Assembly: GCA_021772875.1 (NCBI GenBank)
Contig: JAJFLD010000042.1
Location: forward strand, 1 to 10,076
Direction: 5' to 3'
DNA: 10,076 nt
Source of the DNA: Ghiorsea sp.
Lineage (GTDB): Bacteria; Pseudomonadota; Zetaproteobacteria; Mariprofundales; Mariprofundaceae
Shown here: in pieces, positions 6,168 through 10,076 of the stretch
Position numbering within the stretch: position 1 is the first letter of the stretch
Layout: each line of letters opens with the position of its first letter
Program-made: the position numbers and the translations under genes
Notes under the pieces: model-generated
Database searches by the model: none
What the model was told of the DNA's origin: nothing
The model's input: the letters and a program-made list of their open reading frames with translations, nothing else

Positions 6168-7631
6168 ATGAGTTATAAAGATATGCGTGATTTTATTGCC
6201 GACTTGGAAAAACGAGGTGAGCTTAAACGCATTCAAACTGAAATCAGCACCGAACTGGAAATGACAGAAATCTCCCAACGTGTTTTAGAAGCTGGTGGTC
6301 CTGCTTTGTTGTTTGAGAATGTTAAAGGACACGACATGCCTGTATTGACCAATTTGTTTGGCAAAGATACACGCATTGCTTTGGGTATGGGGCGAGAGTC
6401 TGCTGCTGAGTTACGCGATATTGGCGAACTGCTGGCGTATTTGAAAGAGCCTGAGCCGCCTAAAGGTTTTAAGGATGCATGGGATAAATGGCCAGTGCTT
6501 AAAAAAGTGCTGAATATGTCGCCTAAGCTGGTAAGCAAAGCACCATGGCAAGAGGTGGTGTATGAAGGCGATGCTGTGGATTTGGATATGTTACCCATTC
6601 AGACCTGCTGGCCTGAAGATGCAGCACCGCTGCTGACTTGGGGGTTGGTGGTCACCAAAGGCCCAAATAAAGAGAGACAGAATTTAGGTATTTATCGGCA
6701 ACAAAAGATAGCCAAAAATAAATTAATTATGCGTTGGCTCAAACATCGTGGTGGTGCTTTGGATCATCAAGATGCATCTAAGCTTGAAAAACGCGAACCA
6801 TTTCCTTGTGCGGTGGTGATTGGTGCAGATCCAGCAACCATTTTGGCGGCAGTCACACCCATTCCTGACACCTTGTCAGAATATCAATTTGCAGGGCTGT
6901 TGCGCAATGAAAAAACCCGATTGACAACGTGTTCCATCGTGCCTTTGCAGGTGCCAACTTCGGCAGAAATTGTGCTTGAAGGTTTTATTTCTTTTGATGA
7001 ATACGCAGAAGAAGGTCCTTATGGTGATCATACGGGTTATTATAACGAAACAGAGATGTTTCCTGTGTTCACCGTAGAAAAGATGAGCATGCGCAAAGAT
7101 GCGATTTACCATTCAACGCACACAGGTAAACCGCCTGATGAACCTGCGGTATTGGGTTTGGCATTCAATGAAGTGTTTGTGCCAATTTTGAAAAAACAGT
7201 TCCCTGAGATTGTGGACTTTTATCTGCCGATGGAAGGTTGTTCGTATCGCATGGCAGTGGTTTCGATTAAAAAGTCGTTTGCCGGACATGCAAAACCTGT
7301 GATGTTTGGCATTTGGTCGTATTTGCGGCAATTTATGTACACCAAATTCATTGTTGTTGTTGATGAAGATATTGATTGTCGCGATTGGAAGGAAGTGATT
7401 TGGGCGATGACAACACGTTGTGACCCCGTCCGCGATTTTACGATGGTGGAACATACACCAATTGATTATTTGGATTTTGCCTCACCTGTTGCAGGATTGG
7501 GCTCCAAGGTTGGTATTGATGCCACCCAAAAATGGGCTGGTGAAACGGATAGAGAATGGGGTCGGGTGATCACCATGACCGACGAAGTAAAACAGCATAT
7601 TGATGCTATATGGGATGAATTGGATTTATGA
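6168..7631 (+). CDS. ubiD: UbiD, 4-hydroxy-3-polyprenylbenzoate decarboxylase
   Basis: A 487-residue enzyme that decarboxylates 3-polyprenyl-4-hydroxybenzoate in ubiquinone synthesis using prenylated FMN made by UbiX. It starts MSYKDMRDFIADLEKRGELKRI like E. coli UbiD (497). Residues known from E. coli are kept with a constant offset of three: Asn172 in NLGIYRQQ (metal ligand), Glu238 in SEYQFAG (metal ligand), and Asp287 in EEGPYGDHTGYY (active site). The IYHSTHTGKPPDEPAVLG and MEGCSYRMAVVSIKK segments are also typical. It lies 9 bases after the STAS gene with only a weak ribosome-binding site, and its stop overlaps the gpmI start (ATGA). No ubiX is in the window. All key residues are present, so it should be active. 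Confidence 0.95.
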   Translation: MSYKDMRDFIADLEKRGELKRIQTEISTELEMTEISQRVLEAGGPALLFENVKGHDMPVLTNLFGKDTRIALGMGRESAAELRDIGELLAYLKEPEPPKGFKDAWDKWPVLKKVLNMSPKLVSKAPWQEVVYEGDAVDLDMLPIQTCWPEDAAPLLTWGLVVTKGPNKERQNLGIYRQQKIAKNKLIMRWLKHRGGALDHQDASKLEKREPFPCAVVIGADPATILAAVTPIPDTLSEYQFAGLLRNEKTRLTTCSIVPLQVPTSAEIVLEGFISFDEYAEEGPYGDHTGYYNETEMFPVFTVEKMSMRKDAIYHSTHTGKPPDEPAVLGLAFNEVFVPILKKQFPEIVDFYLPMEGCSYRMAVVSIKKSFAGHAKPVMFGIWSYLRQFMYTKFIVVVDEDIDCRDWKEVIWAMTTRCDPVRDFTMVEHTPIDYLDFASPVAGLGSKVGIDATQKWAGETDREWGRVITMTDEVKQHIDAIWDELDL

Positions 7632-9223
7632 GCAATAAACATAACACAACATTATTGATGATTATGGATGGTTGGGGCGTTGGCTCTGGCGGCAATGATG
7701 ATGCCATTGCTATGGCAAATACGCCAAACTTTGATCGTTTGAAAGCAAGCTGCGCTTACACTGAAATCAATACCCATGGTGGTTATGTTGGGCTGCCTTC
7801 GATGAAAGATATGGGTGGGTCTGAAGTAGGGCATCTGACCATGGGTGCAGGGAAAATTCTCGATCAAGGGCCAACACGTATCAAAAAAGCCATTGAAGAT
7901 GGTTCGTTTTATGAGTCCGATGCATTGGCAAAGGTGATGCAATGTGCTGAACAGGGTGGTGCAATTCATCTTTTAGGCTTGTTGTCTGATGGTAATATTC
8001 ATTCCCATATTGATCATTTTATTGCAATCATTCGTTATGCACATGCACAAGGTGTAGAGAAGCTTTATATCCACGCTTCATTGGATGGGCGTGATGTGGG
8101 TATTCAGTCGGCGCAAGATTATGTTCTACAAATTGAACATGTGTTTCAAAGCATCAATGTCGAAGGCAAGAGAGACTATGCTTTTGCCAGTGCCTCAGGG
8201 CGCGAACATGCCATCATGGATAGGGACCAAGATTGGAGCAAAGTAAAACGTGGCTGGGATGCCATGGTATTGGGTAAAGCCGAACACGAATTTGGCTCTA
8301 TGATTGAAGCGATCACGGCGCTACGTGCTGCGCTACCCAACTTGATTGACCAAGATATGGATAGTTTCATCATCATTGATGATGCATTGGGCAAACCTAT
8401 TGCAACCATCAAGGATGGTGATGCGGTGTTGATGATGAATTTCCGTGGTGATAGAGCTGTTGAAATCACCGATGCCTTTGAATTAGCTGATTTTAAAGGG
8501 TTTAATCGCGAGCAAGTGCCTGATGTGACCTATGCGGGTATGATGGTTTATGATGAAGATAGAAATATGCCAGAGCTGCAATTGATGGGGCCAACCAAAG
8601 TGGATTATCCGTTTGGTCGTTATCTTGTGGATCAAAGAATCAAACAGTTTCGTTTGACCGAAACACAAAAGTTTCCGCATGTAACTTTCTTTTTTAATGG
8701 CGGGTACCGCAAACCCTTGGACGCAGGTTTAGAAGAATACATTCTGATTGATTCGGATAAGGGTATTTCATTTGCAGATAAACCTGAAATGAAAGCAGCT
8801 GAAATTGCTGAGAAGGCAGTTGAACTTATTTTATCAGGTGACTATGGCTTTGGCCTTATCAATTTTGCCAATGCCGATATGGTTGGCCATTGCGGTAAAT
8901 TAGAGCCTGCAATCAAAGCTGTGGAAGCCGTGGATAAAGCCATAGGCCTTATTGTTGATGCTTTGGCCAAAGTGAATGGCTCTGCCATCATTACAGCAGA
9001 CCATGGCAATGCTGAAGAAATGGTGACCCATAAAGCAAACCATGATGAACCCTGCACCAAACATTCGGTGAATCCCGTACCATGTATTTTATATAAAGCA
9101 CAAGGAAGATACGTTTTAGGTGAAGCCGCTGGAAAGAATGCTGGTTTGGCAAATCTGGCGGCTACGCTTTGTGATATGCTTGAAATTGAGACACCAGAAG
9201 GTTTGGAACCATCTTTGCTATAG
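7628..9223 (+). CDS. gpmI: 2,3-bisphosphoglycerate-independent phosphoglycerate mutase
   Basis: A 531-residue cytoplasmic enzyme interconverting 3- and 2-phosphoglycerate in glycolysis and gluconeogenesis through a phosphoserine and two metal ions. Visible motifs: metal-site Asp14 in MIMDGWG, Ser65 in MGGSEVGH (the phosphorylated serine), SDGNIHSHIDH, HASLDGRDV, MNFRGDRA, NADMVGHCG, and Asp458-His459 in TADHGNAEEM. Two places differ from the E. coli/Bacillus enzyme. The loop before the serine is GLPSMKDMGG, longer than the usual GLPDGQMGN form. The FFFNGGYRKPL...ILIDSDKGISF stretch resembles plant and trypanosomatid enzymes. Length lies between E. coli (514) and plant (about 559) forms. The start overlaps the ubiD stop. 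The stop forms part of the next gene's ribosome-binding site. Confidence 0.95.
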   Translation: MSNKHNTTLLMIMDGWGVGSGGNDDAIAMANTPNFDRLKASCAYTEINTHGGYVGLPSMKDMGGSEVGHLTMGAGKILDQGPTRIKKAIEDGSFYESDALAKVMQCAEQGGAIHLLGLLSDGNIHSHIDHFIAIIRYAHAQGVEKLYIHASLDGRDVGIQSAQDYVLQIEHVFQSINVEGKRDYAFASASGREHAIMDRDQDWSKVKRGWDAMVLGKAEHEFGSMIEAITALRAALPNLIDQDMDSFIIIDDALGKPIATIKDGDAVLMMNFRGDRAVEITDAFELADFKGFNREQVPDVTYAGMMVYDEDRNMPELQLMGPTKVDYPFGRYLVDQRIKQFRLTETQKFPHVTFFFNGGYRKPLDAGLEEYILIDSDKGISFADKPEMKAAEIAEKAVELILSGDYGFGLINFANADMVGHCGKLEPAIKAVEAVDKAIGLIVDALAKVNGSAIITADHGNAEEMVTHKANHDEPCTKHSVNPVPCILYKAQGRYVLGEAAGKNAGLANLAATLCDMLEIETPEGLEPSLL

Positions 9224-9230
9224 AGGTAAG

Positions 9231-9455
9231 ATGTGTATATATCTTCATTTAAATATTACTCGCTTTAACCCAAGCCATCTTTTGAGCTTGGGCTTCTGGC
9301 ATGAAGTTTTTGCTTATGTTTCATACCATTTCGTGCAAGTTAAGCCAAAACAACTTTCAGGTTTTTTGAAGGCAGAAGATGTAAAATCACATCAGAATTT
9401 TGACACTTTGAGCAATCAGTTTTTGACGTTTGCATATTTAGGGCAAAGCAAATGA
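9231..9455 (+). CDS. Probable small hypothetical protein (74 residues)
   Basis: I do not recognise this protein. The evidence for a gene is positional: a strong GAGGT ribosome-binding site at 9223-9227 places ATG 9231 at good spacing, and the stop overlaps the histidine kinase start as ATGA, the same joint used throughout this run. Codon use looks like the neighbours. The product begins MCIYLHLN, is rich in aromatic residues and histidine, and shows no clear signal peptide or membrane segment. The frame is also open upstream into gpmI, but a start there is unlikely. The alternative is that 9224-9451 is an untranslated spacer. Confidence 0.45.
   Translation: MCIYLHLNITRFNPSHLLSLGFWHEVFAYVSYHFVQVKPKQLSGFLKAEDVKSHQNFDTLSNQFLTFAYLGQSK
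9269..9292. repeat. Inverted repeat / hairpin after gpmI
   Basis: CCCAAGC (9269-9275) and GCTTGGG (9286-9292) are perfect reverse complements around a 10-base loop, starting 46 bases after the gpmI stop. No T-run follows on the plus strand, so it is a poor intrinsic terminator there. On the minus strand the stem can extend to nine pairs with one G-U, but there is no minus-strand gene to terminate. It could be a weak attenuator or RNA stability element, or chance. Confidence 0.35.
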
Positions 9456-10076
9456 CCAACAACCCACAAGGCTCACTGTTTCCACACGCCTATGAGTGTG
9501 ATGACATTGCAAAGCTGAGTATTGATAGGGTTGAGATGCCTGAAATCATGCAAGATAAAGCAAATGTGCAACAAAAAATTGAAACATCACAACATTTAGA
9601 ATCATTAGGGGTGCTAGCAGGTGGTATAGCGCACGATTTTAATAATCTTTTGTCGGTTATTCTAGGCAATGTAAGTTTGGCTCATAAACACCTTCATTCC
9701 CCAGAACAAATGGCGACTTATCTTTCGCGCATTCAGCAAGCAAGCACAAGTGCAGCAGGGCTTTGCACGCAAATGCTTTCTTATGCGGGCAAAAAAGGCA
9801 GTGCCTCATTTAAACCCATCCATTTATCAAAAAGTGTTCAAGGCATGGCACGGTTATTGGAAGTTTCTTTATTTAAAGGCATTTACATCCAATACGATTT
9901 GGCAGAAGAGCTGCCAAACCTTGAAGCGGATGTCACACAAATTCAGCAGGTGATTATGAATTTAATCACCAATGCCAATGAAGCCATGAAAGAGAAACAA
10001 GGTATGATTGTTGTGCGCACGGGTTTAACCACGGTTAACGAGCAGACAATATCCTTGATTGATGATGTTTGCATAG
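9452..10076 (+). CDS. Sensor histidine kinase, N-terminal part (runs off window)
   Basis: The frame is open from ATG 9452 to the window end (208 codons). A short N-terminal region of about 45 residues, ending in a helical KANVQQKIETSQHLESLG stretch, leads into the H-box GGIAHDFNNLLSVILGN with the phospho-accepting His61. The second dimerisation helix follows, and then the N-box VIMNLITNANEAM near residues 168-180. The G boxes lie beyond the edge. The H-box type (LAGGIAHDFNNLL) is common in kinases with PAS domains or a C-terminal receiver. Here no PAS or membrane segment precedes it, so it looks cytoplasmic with little sensor domain. AGGG at 9440-9443 is a reasonable ribosome-binding site, and the start overlaps the upstream small ORF. 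Signal and partner regulator are unknown. Confidence 0.85.
   Translation, partial: MTNNPQGSLFPHAYECDDIAKLSIDRVEMPEIMQDKANVQQKIETSQHLESLGVLAGGIAHDFNNLLSVILGNVSLAHKHLHSPEQMATYLSRIQQASTSAAGLCTQMLSYAGKKGSASFKPIHLSKSVQGMARLLEVSLFKGIYIQYDLAEELPNLEADVTQIQQVIMNLITNANEAMKEKQGMIVVRTGLTTVNEQTISLIDDVCI

Noticed and set aside
6876..7454. Two adjacent minus-strand open frames inside ubiD
   Set aside because: Histidine- and phenylalanine-rich composition typical of antisense shadows; the plus strand encodes UbiD with all active-site residues.
9269..9292. Hairpin after gpmI as an intrinsic terminator
   Set aside because: The 7-bp stem is not followed by a T-run on the plus strand, so I list it only as an inverted repeat.
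9400..9428. TTGACA at 9400 and TTGACG at 9423 as -35 boxes for the histidine kinase
   Set aside because: No acceptable -10 hexamer occurs 16-18 bases downstream of either; the repeated TTTTGAC looks like chance.
9750..9953. Short plus-strand frame inside the histidine kinase
   Set aside because: It lies wholly within the kinase coding frame, which shows clear H-box and N-box motifs; a shadow frame.

Overview
The window reads as a piece of a moderately low-GC proteobacterial chromosome. The diderm setting is supported by an MCE/Mla-type lipid-transport locus, a lipoprotein with a lipobox, a UbiD of the ubiquinone pathway and a YcgN-type protein close to the enterobacterial one. Iron-oxidising Zetaproteobacteria (Mariprofundus/Ghiorsea-like) are my best guess from gene content and composition. 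That is an impression, not a demonstrated assignment, and gammaproteobacteria remain possible.

Layout. Positions 1-144 hold the C-terminal 47 codons of an IS4-family transposase cut by the window edge, followed by a probable insertion-sequence end at about 171-190. A minus-strand FAD-dependent oxidoreductase of the DAO family (215-1258) comes next. After a 111-base divergent intergenic region, everything to the end of the window is on the plus strand and tightly packed. The order is parvulin prolyl isomerase (ppiC), YcgN-like cysteine-cluster protein, MlaE-family permease, a severely degenerate ABC-ATPase-like protein, a MlaD-family MCE protein, a TPR-type lipoprotein, an RsbW-like ATP-binding protein, a STAS (anti-anti-sigma type) protein, ubiD, gpmI, a probable small gene of 74 codons, and the start of a histidine kinase that runs off the right edge. 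Most junctions are short overlaps (ATGA or TGATG) or gaps under 20 bases, so translational coupling and long transcripts are likely. I see no convincing terminator anywhere in the run.

How the genes fit together. The core is an inner-membrane MCE lipid transporter locus (permease, ATPase position, substrate-binding MCE protein) with a lipoprotein and a kinase/STAS pair attached. The protein in the ATPase position keeps the ABC fold outline but has lost every ATP-handling motif: the Walker A lysine and glycines, the Q-loop glutamine, the LSGGQ signature, the Walker B Asp-Glu and the H-loop histidine. Its frame is intact and it overlaps both neighbours, so it looks like a maintained pseudo-ATPase rather than a decaying gene. 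The partner permease is also unusual in the cytoplasmic segment that normally contacts the ATPase. This is the most interesting feature of the window. ubiD and gpmI are housekeeping genes for ubiquinone synthesis and glycolysis carried in the same run. The GpmI resembles the plant/trypanosomatid-like type in its active-site loop.
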